Shown: positions 18,942 through 27,553, numbered from the stretch's first letter. The stretch: 64,000 nt of DNA from Rubellimicrobium rubrum (GCF_006152115.1 NZ_VDFU01000006.1:62001-126000); one strand, 5' to 3'. Translations and numbers: made by a program. Notes: generated from the letters alone by a model not told the origin.

Positions 18942-20611
18942 TGTATCAGTACAACGAATTCGACGAGGCCTTCGTCCGCTCGCGCGTGGCCCAGTTCCGC
19001 AGTCAGGTCGAGCGCCGCATCGATGGATCGCTGACCGAGGACGAGTTCCGGCCGCTGCGGCTGATGAACGGCCTCTATCTGCAGCTCCACGCCTATATGC
19101 TTCGGGTGGCCATCCCTTATGGCACGCTCAGTTCCTCGCAGATGCGGCAACTGGCGATGATCGCTGAACGCTGGGACAAGGGCTACGGCCACTTCACCAC
19201 CCGGCAGAACATCCAGTTCAACTGGCCGCGTCTCAAGGACGTGCCAGACATCCTCGACGCGCTCGCGGATGTGGGGATGCACGCTATCCAGACCTCGGGC
19301 AACTGCGTGCGGAACGTCACCGCCGATCACTTTGCCGCCGCCGCTGCGGACGAGATCGCGGACCCGCGCCCCATCGCGGAGCTGCTGCGCGAGTGGTCCA
19401 CCGACCACCCGGAATTCCAGTTCCTGCCCCGCAAGTTCAAGATCGCGATCACCGGATCGCCGAACGACCGTGCGGTCACCCGTTCCCATGACATCGGGCT
19501 GCGGATGGTGCGGAACGACGCGGGCGAGCCCGGGTTCGAGGTGCTGGTGGGCGGTGGCCTTGGTCGGACGCCGATGCTTGCCCAGGTGATCCGGGACTTC
19601 CTGCCGCAAGCCGACCTGCTGCCTTACATCGAGGCGATCCTGGGCGCGTACAACCTCAAGGGCCGGCGCGACAACAAGTACAAGGCGCGCATCAAGATCA
19701 CCGTGTTCGAGAACGGGCTCGATGCCTTCAAGGCCGACGTGGAAGAGCGTTTCGCGCGTCTTCGGTCTCAGTGGAGCGGCGCCGATCAGGAGATCCTGAA
19801 AGGCATCGAGGCGCAGTTCGCGCCTCCTGCATTCCGCAACGCGCCAACCGACGAGTATGAAACCGTGCGGGCCACGAACCCGGTCTTCCGCGCTTGGACG
19901 GACGTCAACCTCCATCCGCACAAGGTGGATGGCTACGCGATCGTGTCCATCTCGCTCAAGAAGCATGGCGCGACGCCGGGGGATGCCACGGCTGACCAGA
20001 TGCGCGTGATGGCCGACCTTGCGGACCGCTATGGCCATGGCGAGCTGCGCGTCTCGCACGAGCAGAACATCATCCTGCCGCACGTGCACAAGTCGGATCT
20101 GCCGGCGGTGTGGGCGATCTTGCGCGAGGCGGATCTCGCCACGGCGAACATCGGCCTCGTATCGGACATCATCGCCTGCCCTGGGATGGACTACTGCGCC
20201 CTGGCGACGGCCCGGTCTATTCCCATCGCGCAGCAGATCGCCACGCGCTTCGAGGAGTTGCAGGTCGAGCACGAGGTGGGCCCGCTCAAGATCAAGATCT
20301 CGGGCTGCATCAATGCTTGCGGCCACCATCACGTGGGTCACATTGGCATCCTGGGTCTCGATCGGGCAGGGGTCGAGAACTATCAGGTCACTCTCGGCGG
20401 CGACGGCACCGAGACTGCTGCCATCGGCGAGAAGATGGGTCCCGGCTTCCCGGCCGAGGAGATCGTAGGCGCCATCGAGCGGCTGGTGCTCGGCTATCTG
20501 GAGATCCGGCGCGACGCCGAGGAAACCTTCCTCGAGACGTTCCGCCGGGTCGGCCCGGAGCCCTTCAAGGGCTTCCTATATGGCGGAGAGGAAACGGCGG
20601 ATGCGGCCTGA
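18941..20611 (+). CDS. cysI: Nitrite/sulfite reductase (siroheme, [4Fe-4S])
   Basis: A 556-residue hemoprotein for six-electron reduction of sulfite to sulfide. Two ferredoxin-like half-domains and two siroheme/[4Fe-4S] domains are visible. The N-terminal half contains TTRQNIQFNW and TSGNCVRNVTADHF, and the C-terminal half VSHEQNIILPHV. The cluster-binding cysteines lie in ACPGMDYCALATA near residue 410 and in SGCINACGHHHVGHIG near 455. The family also includes ferredoxin-nitrite reductases, but cysG, cysH and fpr neighbours argue for sulfite. It overlaps the cysH start by 11 bases. Confidence 0.93.
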   Translation: MYQYNEFDEAFVRSRVAQFRSQVERRIDGSLTEDEFRPLRLMNGLYLQLHAYMLRVAIPYGTLSSSQMRQLAMIAERWDKGYGHFTTRQNIQFNWPRLKDVPDILDALADVGMHAIQTSGNCVRNVTADHFAAAAADEIADPRPIAELLREWSTDHPEFQFLPRKFKIAITGSPNDRAVTRSHDIGLRMVRNDAGEPGFEVLVGGGLGRTPMLAQVIRDFLPQADLLPYIEAILGAYNLKGRRDNKYKARIKITVFENGLDAFKADVEERFARLRSQWSGADQEILKGIEAQFAPPAFRNAPTDEYETVRATNPVFRAWTDVNLHPHKVDGYAIVSISLKKHGATPGDATADQMRVMADLADRYGHGELRVSHEQNIILPHVHKSDLPAVWAILREADLATANIGLVSDIIACPGMDYCALATARSIPIAQQIATRFEELQVEHEVGPLKIKISGCINACGHHHVGHIGILGLDRAGVENYQVTLGGDGTETAAIGEKMGPGFPAEEIVGAIERLVLGYLEIRRDAEETFLETFRRVGPEPFKGFLYGGEETADAA

Positions 20612-21383
20612 ACCCATCATCTCGGTCGACGCGACGCCGGTCAGCGGATCGGGCCTGAGCCCGGTCGCCGACCGGGTGGCCGAACTGAACGCCCGGTATA
20701 AGCATCACAGCGCGACCGACGTGCTGCACCATGCCGTGACCGACCCGCAGGTCGGCCGGCTTGCACTGGTTTCGTCCTTTGGGGCGGAGTCAGTGGTGCT
20801 CCTCCACATGGTAGCCGTGAAAAGCCGTGATCTGCCGGTGCTCTTCATCGACACTCAGATGCTGTTCGCGGAAACCCTGGCCTATCAACTGGAGCTGACG
20901 GAAAGGCTGCGGTTGACGAATGTCCAAGTGATTCAGGCGGATCAGGCCCAGGTTGCTGAACAGGATCCGTTCGGGCTCCTGCATCAGGGCAACACCGACG
21001 CCTGCTGCAACCTGCGCAAGACCGAGCCGCTGCAACGCGCGCTCCGGGGCTACGACGCTTGGATCACAGGACGGAAGCGCTACCAGAGCAAGACCCGGGC
21101 CGCGCTCGACTTCTTCGAGAACGAGGGTGATGTCCGGATCAAGGTGAACCCGCTGGCTCATTGGACCACCGAGGATCTTCAGGACTACATCACCGAGAAC
21201 CGTCTGCCCCGGCATCCGCTGGTGGCCAAGGGGTATCCTTCGATCGGCTGTGCGCCATGTACGAGTCCCGTGAAGGATGGGGAGGATCCGCGCGCGGGCC
21301 GTTGGCGGAACTCGGGCAAGGAAGAATGCGGCATTCATTTCGTGAACGGGAAGCTTGTGCGCGGCCCCGTTGCCGCCGGCTGA
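20601..21383 (+). CDS. cysH: Adenylyl-sulfate/phosphoadenylyl-sulfate reductase
   Basis: A thioredoxin-dependent reductase that produces sulfite from APS or PAPS. The 260-residue reading has the PP-loop segment VSSFGAESVVLLHM near residue 60, a Cys pair at 135-136 (DACCNLRK), a second pair at 217 and 220 (GCAPC), and the catalytic Cys243 in EECGIHF. The two Cys pairs bind a [4Fe-4S] cluster in APS-using enzymes and are absent from enterobacterial PAPS reductases, so APS is the likely substrate. I chose the ATG at 20601, within the end of cysI, because upstream in-frame codons only mirror the overlap. Confidence 0.93.
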   Translation: MRPEPIISVDATPVSGSGLSPVADRVAELNARYKHHSATDVLHHAVTDPQVGRLALVSSFGAESVVLLHMVAVKSRDLPVLFIDTQMLFAETLAYQLELTERLRLTNVQVIQADQAQVAEQDPFGLLHQGNTDACCNLRKTEPLQRALRGYDAWITGRKRYQSKTRAALDFFENEGDVRIKVNPLAHWTTEDLQDYITENRLPRHPLVAKGYPSIGCAPCTSPVKDGEDPRAGRWRNSGKEECGIHFVNGKLVRGPVAAG

Positions 21384-21394
21384 GGACAGGTGCC

Positions 21395-21808
21395 ATGACC
21401 ATAATAGTGACTGATACCGGCTTCGGCGTGGACGACTTTCCCGGCGTGATCCGTCCCTTGAGCGAGATCGAAGCCATTCAAGAGGGCGACGGAGTCGAGA
21501 TCGGGCCCGCCGATGATCCGCGCGCCCTTGTGGGCGTCCTTGGACAGGTTGCCCTGATCCGGGTCCGTTTTCCGGCCTTCAACGACGGACGCGGCTTCTC
21601 TCACGCGCGGGATCTGCGCAGCTTCGGCTACCATGGCCGTCTTCGCGCGGCTGGCCACGTCTTGGCGGACCAGTATGCCATGGCGCGTCGCGTAGGCTTC
21701 GACGAGGTCGAGATCGACGAGGCGCTGGCCCAGCGCCAGCCCGAGCCGCAATGGCTGGCCCGTGCCGATTGGCGCGAGAACTACTACCAAGGGCGCCTGC
21801 GCGCCTGA
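21395..21808 (+). CDS. DUF934 domain-containing protein (sulfur operon accessory)
   Basis: A 137-residue soluble protein of the DUF934 family, which accompanies cysI/cysH in many proteobacteria. Conserved features include RFPAFNDGRGFSHARDLR, GYHGRLRAAGHVLADQ and the tail WRENYYQGRLRA. No catalytic residues can be assigned. It starts 11 bases after cysH with GGACAGG upstream and clearly belongs to the operon. Earlier in-frame sequence overlaps cysH and is not coding. Confidence 0.88.
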   Translation: MTIIVTDTGFGVDDFPGVIRPLSEIEAIQEGDGVEIGPADDPRALVGVLGQVALIRVRFPAFNDGRGFSHARDLRSFGYHGRLRAAGHVLADQYAMARRVGFDEVEIDEALAQRQPEPQWLARADWRENYYQGRLRA

Positions 21809-21872
21809 GACGCATTCCTTTACGTCAGATTCCCCTTATATGAGGCGCTCGACCGCGAGCGTGCGAGGACAG

Positions 21873-22697
21873 ATGACCGATCAAAGCCCCGTCAAGGACA
21901 AGGCCGCCACCCCCGTGACCCTGCCGGATGCGCAGACGGTCACCTCCGTGAAGCACTACACCGACCGGCTGTTCGCGTTTCGCGTGACGCGGCCGCGTTC
22001 CTTGCGGTTCCGCTCGGGTGAGTTCGTCATGATCGGGCTCATGGGCGATAACGGCAAGCCCCTGCTGCGTGCCTACTCCATCGCCTCGCCCTCCTGGGAC
22101 GAGGAACTGGAGTTCTATTCCATCAAGGTTCCGGATGGTCCGCTGACGTCCAAGCTCCAGCATATCCAGCCCGGAGACGAGATCATCCTTCGGCCCAAGC
22201 CCGTGGGTACCCTGGTTCATGACGCGCTGCTTCCTGGGAAGCGGCTCTGGATGTTCGCTACGGGGACCGGATTTGCGCCCTTTGCCTCACTGCTTCGCGA
22301 CCCGGACACCTGGGAGAAGTACGACGAGGTGATCATGACCCACACCTGCCGTGAGGTGGCCGAACTGGCCTATGGCCGGGAAGTCGTCGAAAGCCTTAAG
22401 GACGACGAACTGATCGGCGAGTTGGTGGGCGACAAGTTGCGATACTACCCGACGACCACTCGGGAGGAGTCGGCCAAGATGGGACGGATCACCACCCTGA
22501 TCGAGTCCGGGGAGGTATTTCGCGACTTGGATATCGCCCCGCTTGACCCGACCGTAGATCGGGCAATGGTCTGTGGCTCGCTCGCCTTTAACCTCGACAT
22601 CAAGGCACTGCTGGAAAAGGCGGGCCTGCGTGAGGGGGCCAACAGCGATCCAGCCGAGTTCGTGGTCGAGAAGGCCTTCGTCGGCGACGGCGTCTGA
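21873..22697 (+). CDS. fpr: Ferredoxin-NADP reductase
   Basis: A 274-residue FAD enzyme moving electrons between NADPH and ferredoxin or flavodoxin. The FAD domain has RAYSIASPSWDEELEF (RxYS motif) and the NADP domain begins FATGTGFAPFASLLRD and ends in an aromatic-poor FVVEKAFVGDGV tail, as in bacterial subclass I FPRs. It sits last in the sulfur operon after 64 bases, and CysI with no flavoprotein CysJ partner here needs such an electron source, so supply of reduced ferredoxin to CysI is a reasonable inference. A strong terminator follows. Confidence 0.92.
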   Translation: MTDQSPVKDKAATPVTLPDAQTVTSVKHYTDRLFAFRVTRPRSLRFRSGEFVMIGLMGDNGKPLLRAYSIASPSWDEELEFYSIKVPDGPLTSKLQHIQPGDEIILRPKPVGTLVHDALLPGKRLWMFATGTGFAPFASLLRDPDTWEKYDEVIMTHTCREVAELAYGREVVESLKDDELIGELVGDKLRYYPTTTREESAKMGRITTLIESGEVFRDLDIAPLDPTVDRAMVCGSLAFNLDIKALLEKAGLREGANSDPAEFVVEKAFVGDGV

Positions 22698-22721
22698 TCG
22701 ACTGCTAGGTTAGTTGAAGTA

Positions 22722-22753
22722 GGGGCGTGGGATCTGATCCCGCGCCCCTTTTT
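22722..22753 (+). terminator. Rho-independent terminator of the sulfur operon
   Basis: GGGGCGTGGGAT pairs with ATCCCGCGCCCC around a CTG loop, followed by TTTTT. It starts 25 bases after the fpr stop. Confidence 0.9.
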
Positions 22754-22827
22754 CTTGTGCCTGCGGTGAGCACGTGAGCCTCGCCGGTCGGGTGATCTGA
22801 GCCGACAGCGTTCTTTACGAACGAGAA

Positions 22828-22852
22828 GCGCCGCCCGAAGTCCGGGCGGCGC
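22828..22852 (-). terminator. Hairpin, possible terminator of the acidic membrane protein gene
   Basis: GCGCCGCCCG and CGGGCGGCGC form a perfect 10-bp stem with a five-base loop, 30 bases beyond the stop of the minus-strand gene at 22882. The minus strand lacks a clean U tract after it, so termination is only probable. Confidence 0.5.
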
Positions 22853-22881
22853 AATGGGGCTGGAACGACCTTAGATCTTTC

Positions 22882-23961
22882 TCACTCGCCCGACAGGGCG
22901 CCACGGATGCGCGTCAGCACATCGGGGAGCAGCGTCGGGAAGTTCTGCGCATTCGTCAGCGCGAGTTTCAGTTGCGACTTGAGGGTCTCGTCTGCGGCAG
23001 ACGCGTCGATTGCGGCGGTCACCGCCGGGACGTCCAGGTTCTCGGGGTCGAGCAAAGCATCCAAATCGGAAGCGTTCGTAGTAGCTGCTCCTTCGGTTGC
23101 GGCGTCTGCCGGTTCTGCGGACTCGGTCTCGGCAGCGCCGCCTACTTCGTCGGCCGGTTGGTCGCCTGCGGCATCTGCGGCTTCGGTTGCCTCTGCCGGC
23201 TCTTCGGGGGTCACAACCGCTTCCGGCGCATCAGCCGCTGCGTCAGTGGCGGGTTCGGCGGCAGGGGCAGCCTCTTGGGTCGTGGCACCCACCTCGGCTT
23301 CGGGAGCGGCCGGCTCTGTTGCCGTCCCATTGGCGGCGCCGTCGGTGCTGGTGACTCCGTCAGTCGGTGCTTCTGCTTCCCCTGCGCCGGTTGTGGCGTC
23401 GGTGCCTTCGGTCGCTTCGGGTTCGACTGGATCCACCTCGTCAGCGGCCTGAGGGGCATTCTCATTGGTGGTCTCAAGGCCAGGGGGCGTTTCGGAGGCG
23501 TCGGCGTTACCACTGTCCTGCGTCGAGCCGGCAGGCGCCTCGGCGTCTCCACCTTCGGTCGCCGAAGCCGCCTCGCCCGTGTCGGATGTGGTACCTTCGA
23601 CCCCAGCTCCGTCGGTCTCCTCTTCGGCGGATGTAGCACCAACGCCGGCGTCCGGCTCCTCATCGGCCGGTCCCTCCTCCGCGGGCTGGCTTTCGGAGGT
23701 GTCGGCGGTCCCGGCTTCCTCCTCGGGCGCTGCAGTGGGTTCCTCACCAGCGGTGGCGGCGTCGCCGGCGCTCTCCTGGGCCGGGTTGGTCACAGCGGGC
23801 TCGACTTCGCCGCTGTCCGGGGTTGCAGCCTCGCCCTCTCCTGCGGGTTCTCCCGACGTCGCTTCGGGCTGCTCGCCGATTACAACGTCGTCGGCCCGGC
23901 TGTACATGTATGCCACTATTGCGGCTATGACGACCACGACGATGGCTATGATCCGTGTCAT
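22882..23961 (-). CDS. Membrane-anchored acidic Ala/Glu/Thr-rich protein
   Basis: I do not recognise a known family. The 359-residue protein has one N-terminal membrane helix (TRIIAIVVVVIAAIVAYMY, residues 2-20). A long acidic low-complexity region (about 25-290) follows, made mainly of Ala, Glu, Thr, Gly, Asp and Pro with almost no Lys or aromatic residues. It ends in a compact C-terminal stretch (about 295-359) that looks folded: DLDALLDPENLDVPAVTAAID, then LKSQLKLALTNAQ and LPDVLTRIRGAL. The linker could reach across the periplasm. It is divergent from infC, about 190 bases from the infC start. Confidence 0.75.
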   Translation of the reverse strand: MTRIIAIVVVVIAAIVAYMYSRADDVVIGEQPEATSGEPAGEGEAATPDSGEVEPAVTNPAQESAGDAATAGEEPTAAPEEEAGTADTSESQPAEEGPADEEPDAGVGATSAEEETDGAGVEGTTSDTGEAASATEGGDAEAPAGSTQDSGNADASETPPGLETTNENAPQAADEVDPVEPEATEGTDATTGAGEAEAPTDGVTSTDGAANGTATEPAAPEAEVGATTQEAAPAAEPATDAAADAPEAVVTPEEPAEATEAADAAGDQPADEVGGAAETESAEPADAATEGAATTNASDLDALLDPENLDVPAVTAAIDASAADETLKSQLKLALTNAQNFPTLLPDVLTRIRGALSGE

Positions 23962-24137
23962 GACATCTGTCCCTTTTTGATGCTTGCGGAGGCGCAGAGA
24001 GCGCCCAACCTCGGTGGTGATATGTCACGATCCCGTGTGCCGGCAAAGGTTGATCGCGGGGCCGTGATGCCATCCTGGCGGGCTTGAAGAAAAGTTCGCG
24101 AAGGACTATGTTCTTGGCCGCATTCCCAGACACTGTC

Positions 24138-24154
24138 GAAGGACCGAAGCCATA
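24138..24154 (+). promoter_or_regulatory. Ribosome binding site that decides the infC start
   Basis: GAAGGA at 24138-24143 is eight bases upstream of ATA at 24152-24154. No comparable site precedes the GTG at 24182. This supports initiation at a non-canonical codon. Confidence 0.6.
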
Positions 24155-24697
24155 GGACGCAGACCCCATAACGCACCACCGGTGCGTGAGACTGGCCCCC
24201 GCATCAATGAGCGCCTCCTGCGTGGAGGTGACGTCCGTCTGATCGGAGCCGACGGCGAGAATCTTGGCGTGACCTCGCCCGAACGGGCTTTGTCACTGGC
24301 TGAGGAGGCCGGGCTCGACCTGGTCGAGATCTCGCCCACGGCGGTCCCGCCCGTCTGCAAGATCATGGATTTCGGCAAGTTCAAATACGAGAACCAGAAA
24401 AAGGAAGCCGAGGCTCGCAAGAACCAGAAGGTCATCGAGATCAAGGAAGTGAAGTTCCGGCCCGGCACGGACACGCACGACTATGATGTGAAGATGCGTT
24501 CTGTGTTCAAGTTCCTTGAGGAAGGCGACAAGGTGAAGGTCACTCTGCGTTTCCGTGGTCGCGAGATGGCTCACCAGGATCTCGGCAAGGCCCTTCTCGA
24601 CCGCGTTGCCGATGACGTAAAGGCCCAAGGCAAGATCGAATCGTTTCCCCGCTTGGAAGGGCGGCAGATGGTGATGATGATCGCGCCTGCCAAGTAA
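24152..24697 (+). CDS. infC: Translation initiation factor IF-3, likely ATA start
   Basis: IF-3 binds the 30S subunit, blocks early 50S joining and checks the start codon. From the ATA at 24152 the product has 181 residues. The N-terminal domain shows [11 protein letters not shown] and [12 protein letters not shown], a basic linker carries [16 protein letters not shown], and the C-terminal domain has [16 protein letters not shown] and [16 protein letters not shown]. No ATG precedes the conserved block. A GTG at 24182 is possible but has no Shine-Dalgarno and would drop [10 protein letters not shown], a stretch resembling the usual alphaproteobacterial IF-3 N-terminus. GAAGGA lies eight bases before the ATA. 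AUU-type starts let IF-3 repress its own synthesis in E. coli. rpmI and rplT are not adjacent. Confidence 0.85.
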   Translation: MGRRPHNAPPVRETGPRINERLLRGGDVRLIGADGENLGVTSPERALSLAEEAGLDLVEISPTAVPPVCKIMDFGKFKYENQKKEAEARKNQKVIEIKEVKFRPGTDTHDYDVKMRSVFKFLEEGDKVKVTLRFRGREMAHQDLGKALLDRVADDVKAQGKIESFPRLEGRQMVMMIAPAK

Positions 24698-24723
24698 GGC
24701 GGACAGCAGTTTCCAGAGAACCG

Positions 24724-24750
24724 GGCCCGGACCTCTGTCCGGGCCTTATT
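24724..24750 (+). terminator. Rho-independent terminator of infC
   Basis: GGCCCGGAC pairs perfectly with GTCCGGGCC around CTCT, followed by TTATT, 26 bases after the infC stop. Confidence 0.85.
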
Positions 24751-24800
24751 CATTCCAGGCGGTCCGCTCCCGGACAGCCCTGCAAAACCGGGAGCCGTTG

Positions 24801-25259
24801 ATGAGTGAAATCCCGGTCCGTTGCCGTGCGGTGTCTGTGGTCGCGCTGCGCCGAAAGGCGGGCAGGAACGAGGTTCTGCTGCTGCGTCGCACTGGCAGCC
24901 TGCGTGGAGAATGGTGCCAAATTGCCGGAGGCATAGAGAACGGTGAAACAGCGTGGCAAACCGCCTTGCGCGAGATGCGGGAGGAGACAGGTCTCGTGCC
25001 TCAGGCCCTCTACAGCGCTGACATCTGCGAGCAGTTCTACGAGGCTGACCAGAACTCGATCAGTCTCCTACCGGTGTTCTTGGCTATGGTGGCAGCGGAT
25101 CAGTTGGTCGCTCTGAACCACGAGCACAGCGAGTTTCGATGGCTCGAATTCGACGCCGCAGTCGCTCTGGTGCCCTTCTCCGGCCAGCGATCCGTCCTGC
25201 GCCACATAGAGCGCGACTTCGCGAACGGCACCCCGAGCGAGCATCTCAGGATCTTATGA
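24801..25259 (+). CDS. Nudix hydrolase
   Basis: A 152-residue pyrophosphohydrolase. The complete Nudix box is visible as GGIENGETAWQTALREMR then EETGL (about residues 42-64), giving G-x5-E-x7-REUxEExGU. The overall layout resembles dATP/dihydroneopterin-triphosphate hydrolases (NudB-like), but substrate assignment from the box alone is not safe. The ATG at 24801 has GGAG ten bases upstream; a TTG directly before it is unlikely to be used. It lies alone between the infC terminator and the convergent sufT-like gene. Confidence 0.88.
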   Translation: MSEIPVRCRAVSVVALRRKAGRNEVLLLRRTGSLRGEWCQIAGGIENGETAWQTALREMREETGLVPQALYSADICEQFYEADQNSISLLPVFLAMVAADQLVALNHEHSEFRWLEFDAAVALVPFSGQRSVLRHIERDFANGTPSEHLRIL

Positions 25260-25283
25260 AGTCCTAGCTGACCGGGGGTGCGA

Positions 25284-25646
25284 TCACATGAAGCCCAGTT
25301 CGAGCCGCGCCTCGTCGGACATCATCTCCATGCCCCACTGCGGCTCAAAGGTCATCTGAACGTCCACCTGCTTCACGCCTGGAAGCGCGTTGACTGCATC
25401 GGCAACCCAACCTGGCATCTCGCCCGCCACGGGGCAGCCCGGGGCCGTGAGCGTCATCACGATATCGACGACGCCCTGGTCGTCGATGCGGATGGTATAG
25501 ACCAGCCCGAGGTCGAAGATGTTGACCGGTATCTCGGGGTCGAAAACCGTGCGGCAGGCCTCGACCACGCTGTCATAGAGCGGGTGCTCGATGGTGGAGG
25601 GGGCAATGAGAGGCGTACCCTCGATCTTGGCTTCGGTGAACGACAT
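25284..25646 (-). CDS. sufT: SufT-like Fe-S maturation protein (MIP18/DUF59 family)
   Basis: A 120-residue DUF59 protein implicated in Fe-S cluster maturation. Typical residues include VVEACRTVFDPEIPVNIFDLG near the middle, the reactive cysteine in TLTAPGCPVAGEMP (about residue 72), and the tail MMSDEARLELGFM, which is nearly invariant in alphaproteobacterial SufT-type proteins. Usually sufT is in a suf operon; here it stands alone beside a secreted ClpP-like gene on the same strand. The assignment to the family is firm and the exact role is inferred. Confidence 0.88.
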   Translation of the reverse strand: MSFTEAKIEGTPLIAPSTIEHPLYDSVVEACRTVFDPEIPVNIFDLGLVYTIRIDDQGVVDIVMTLTAPGCPVAGEMPGWVADAVNALPGVKQVDVQMTFEPQWGMEMMSDEARLELGFM

Positions 25647-25722
25647 CCGCTGTCCCCGCTAAAATCCTGAGCAATCATATAAGGAATGGATGGCTCGGGG
25701 TAAAGTGCCCCGACCGTCGCAC

Positions 25723-26154
25723 CTAGTCGGTTCCGCAGGCCCGCGCCTCTCCTCGGGCGATCAGCCGCGAGGCGGGGATGCGATGGAAGCTGCAGCTGTG
25801 GCGCCACTCCTCAAGGAACTGCCTCGCGATGCGGGGGGGATAGTAGGAGGCCATGGTCTGCGTGATCGCCTCGAACTGCATGCCTGTCATAGGAAGATCG
25901 AATGCCAATCGCGGTCCGTGGAATCCGAGCACGGCATCGTGCTCGAAGCAGGCTGTAGACAGGCCAAGATACATCGTGCAGGCGCTCAGGCATTCGCCGG
26001 ATACACGCTTCTCCTGCCGGCGTGCCTCAAGGGTTCCGATCTCGATGACGCGCAAGGCCACCGAACCTCCCCGATCCCGCAAGGGGCTGCGATCGGCATC
26101 GTCCTGGACGTCCGCGCAGGCGAACAGGCAGAGAAGGGCGGCAAGACGGGCCAA
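25723..26154 (-). CDS. Secreted ClpP/crotonase-like protein with a G-C-SACT motif
   Basis: A 143-residue exported protein of unknown function. A short signal peptide is followed by [16 protein letters not shown], then the motif [13 protein letters not shown] (about residues 53-65), then [15 protein letters not shown]. The order of Gly-Gly loop, Ser-Ala-Cys-Thr helix start and GFHG resembles periplasmic ClpP-fold proteins that keep a serine at the nucleophile position. Length is short for a full ClpP fold, so it may be a minimal member. Cysteines at about 54, 58, 69, 119 and 139 could form disulfides. It is divergent from tgt. Confidence 0.7.
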   Translation of the reverse strand: MARLAALLCLFACADVQDDADRSPLRDRGGSVALRVIEIGTLEARRQEKRVSGECLSACTMYLGLSTACFEHDAVLGFHGPRLAFDLPMTGMQFEAITQTMASYYPPRIARQFLEEWRHSCSFHRIPASRLIARGEARACGTD

Positions 26155-26296
26155 CGGCGAACTCCCGGACGCTCACCTTGATTGTGACGTGATGGGCGGC
26201 ACCGATCAATGCACGCCGACGCGAGCCGATCCCGCATCGGGCAGGTTCCGTCCGCTGCCAGGCTTCGATATGGGAGCCCGTCAGGAGGCGCTTTCC

Positions 26297-27427
26297 ATGG
26301 CCACAGGCTTCAGTTTCACTCTCGCCGCAACGGATGGCCGAGCCCGGACCGGCGTGATCACCACTCCGCGCGGGGAGATCCGCACCCCGGCCTTCATGCC
26401 GGTCGGCACGGCTGGCACGGTCAAGGCCATGCTGCCGGACAGTGTGCGTGCGACCGGGGCGGACATTCTGCTGGGCAACACCTACCACCTGATGCTTCGG
26501 CCTGGCGCCGAAAGGGTCGCCCGGCTTGGCGGGCTGCATAAGTTCATGAACTGGGAGCGTCCTATCCTGACGGACTCGGGGGGCTTCCAGGTGATGAGCC
26601 TGTCGTCCCTTCGAAAGATGACCGAGGAAGGGGTGACTTTCTCGTCCCATATCGACGGCTCGAAGCACGTCCTCACGCCCGAACGGTCCATGGAGATACA
26701 GCGCCTTCTCGGGTCGGATATCGTGATGGCCTTCGACGAATGCACGCCGTTCCCTGCGGCGCAGGACGTGTCTCTTGAATCCATGCGACGCTCGATGCGG
26801 TGGGCTCGCCGGTCGCGTGACGCCTTCGGAGATCGTCTGGGGCACGCGCTGTTCGGGATCCAGCAAGGCTCGGTCTTTCGAGAGCAGCGCGAGGAGTCGG
26901 CCGAGGCTCTCAAAGCCGTTGGCTTCGACGGTTATGCGGTGGGCGGCCTCGCGGTGGGCGAGGGACAGGGGCAGATGTTCGATGTGCTGAACTATGCCCC
27001 CGGCATGCTGCCTGATGACAAGCCCCGCTACCTGATGGGAGTGGGCAAGCCCGACGACATCGTGGGCGCGGTCAAGCGCGGGATCGACATGATGGATTGC
27101 GTGCTCCCGTCCCGTTCGGGACGGACCGGGCAGGCCTGGACCCGGCGTGGGCAGGTCAATCTCCGGAACGCGCGTCACGCCGACGATCCTCGGCCGGTGG
27201 ACGAGGCATGCAGCTGTCCGGCCTGCCGCAACTACTCCCGCGCCTATCTTCACCATGTGGTCCGGGCCAACGAGATGATCGCCGGGATGCTGCTGACCTG
27301 GCACAATCTCCACTATTTCCAGGAGATCATGGCCGGCATGCGCGAGGCGATCTCCAAGGGTCGCTTCGCTTCCTGGGAGAACGATTTCCAGAGTCGCCGG
27401 TCCGAGGGCGATATCGAGCCACTTTAG
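26297..27427 (+). CDS. tgt: Queuine tRNA-ribosyltransferase (TGT)
   Basis: Exchanges G34 for the queuosine precursor preQ1 in GUN-anticodon tRNAs. The 376-residue reading has the TIM-barrel motifs [13 protein letters not shown] near residue 88 (catalytic Asp region), DECTPFP near 150, GGLAVGEG near 215, and the C-terminal zinc site [16 protein letters not shown] near 305-320. CAGGAGG precedes the ATG at 26297; the in-frame sequence upstream belongs to the promoter region and the antisense gene. queA, the later step, is at 52084 in this window but in a separate unit. Confidence 0.95.
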   Translation: MATGFSFTLAATDGRARTGVITTPRGEIRTPAFMPVGTAGTVKAMLPDSVRATGADILLGNTYHLMLRPGAERVARLGGLHKFMNWERPILTDSGGFQVMSLSSLRKMTEEGVTFSSHIDGSKHVLTPERSMEIQRLLGSDIVMAFDECTPFPAAQDVSLESMRRSMRWARRSRDAFGDRLGHALFGIQQGSVFREQREESAEALKAVGFDGYAVGGLAVGEGQGQMFDVLNYAPGMLPDDKPRYLMGVGKPDDIVGAVKRGIDMMDCVLPSRSGRTGQAWTRRGQVNLRNARHADDPRPVDEACSCPACRNYSRAYLHHVVRANEMIAGMLLTWHNLHYFQEIMAGMREAISKGRFASWENDFQSRRSEGDIEPL

Positions 27428-27445
27428 ACCTTCGACAAAGGTCGA

Positions 27446-27510
27446 GTGCCCCGGTACAGCAACGATCTGCCGTCCTGTAGGGTATTGTTGTTGCTGTATA
27501 GTGGGGGCAC
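27446..27510. other. Long two-part hairpin between tgt and lon
   Basis: GTGCCCC (27446-27452) pairs with GGGGCAC (27504-27510), and inside it TACAGCAAC (27455-27463) pairs perfectly with GTTGCTGTA (27490-27498) around a 26-base loop. A smaller inverted repeat (TGCCC with GGGCA, 27513 onward) follows. There is no T tract, so it is not a standard terminator. It could be the 3' end of tgt mRNA, a structured lon leader or a small RNA. Confidence 0.55.
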
Positions 27511-27553
27511 CTGCCCAAGTGGGTGGGGCAGGGAGGGAGGGCTCCTCCCCAGG

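Noticed and set aside
18941-20611. Calling the reductase a nitrite reductase (nirA)
   Set aside because: The family overlaps, but adjacent cysG, cysH and fpr favour sulfite reduction.
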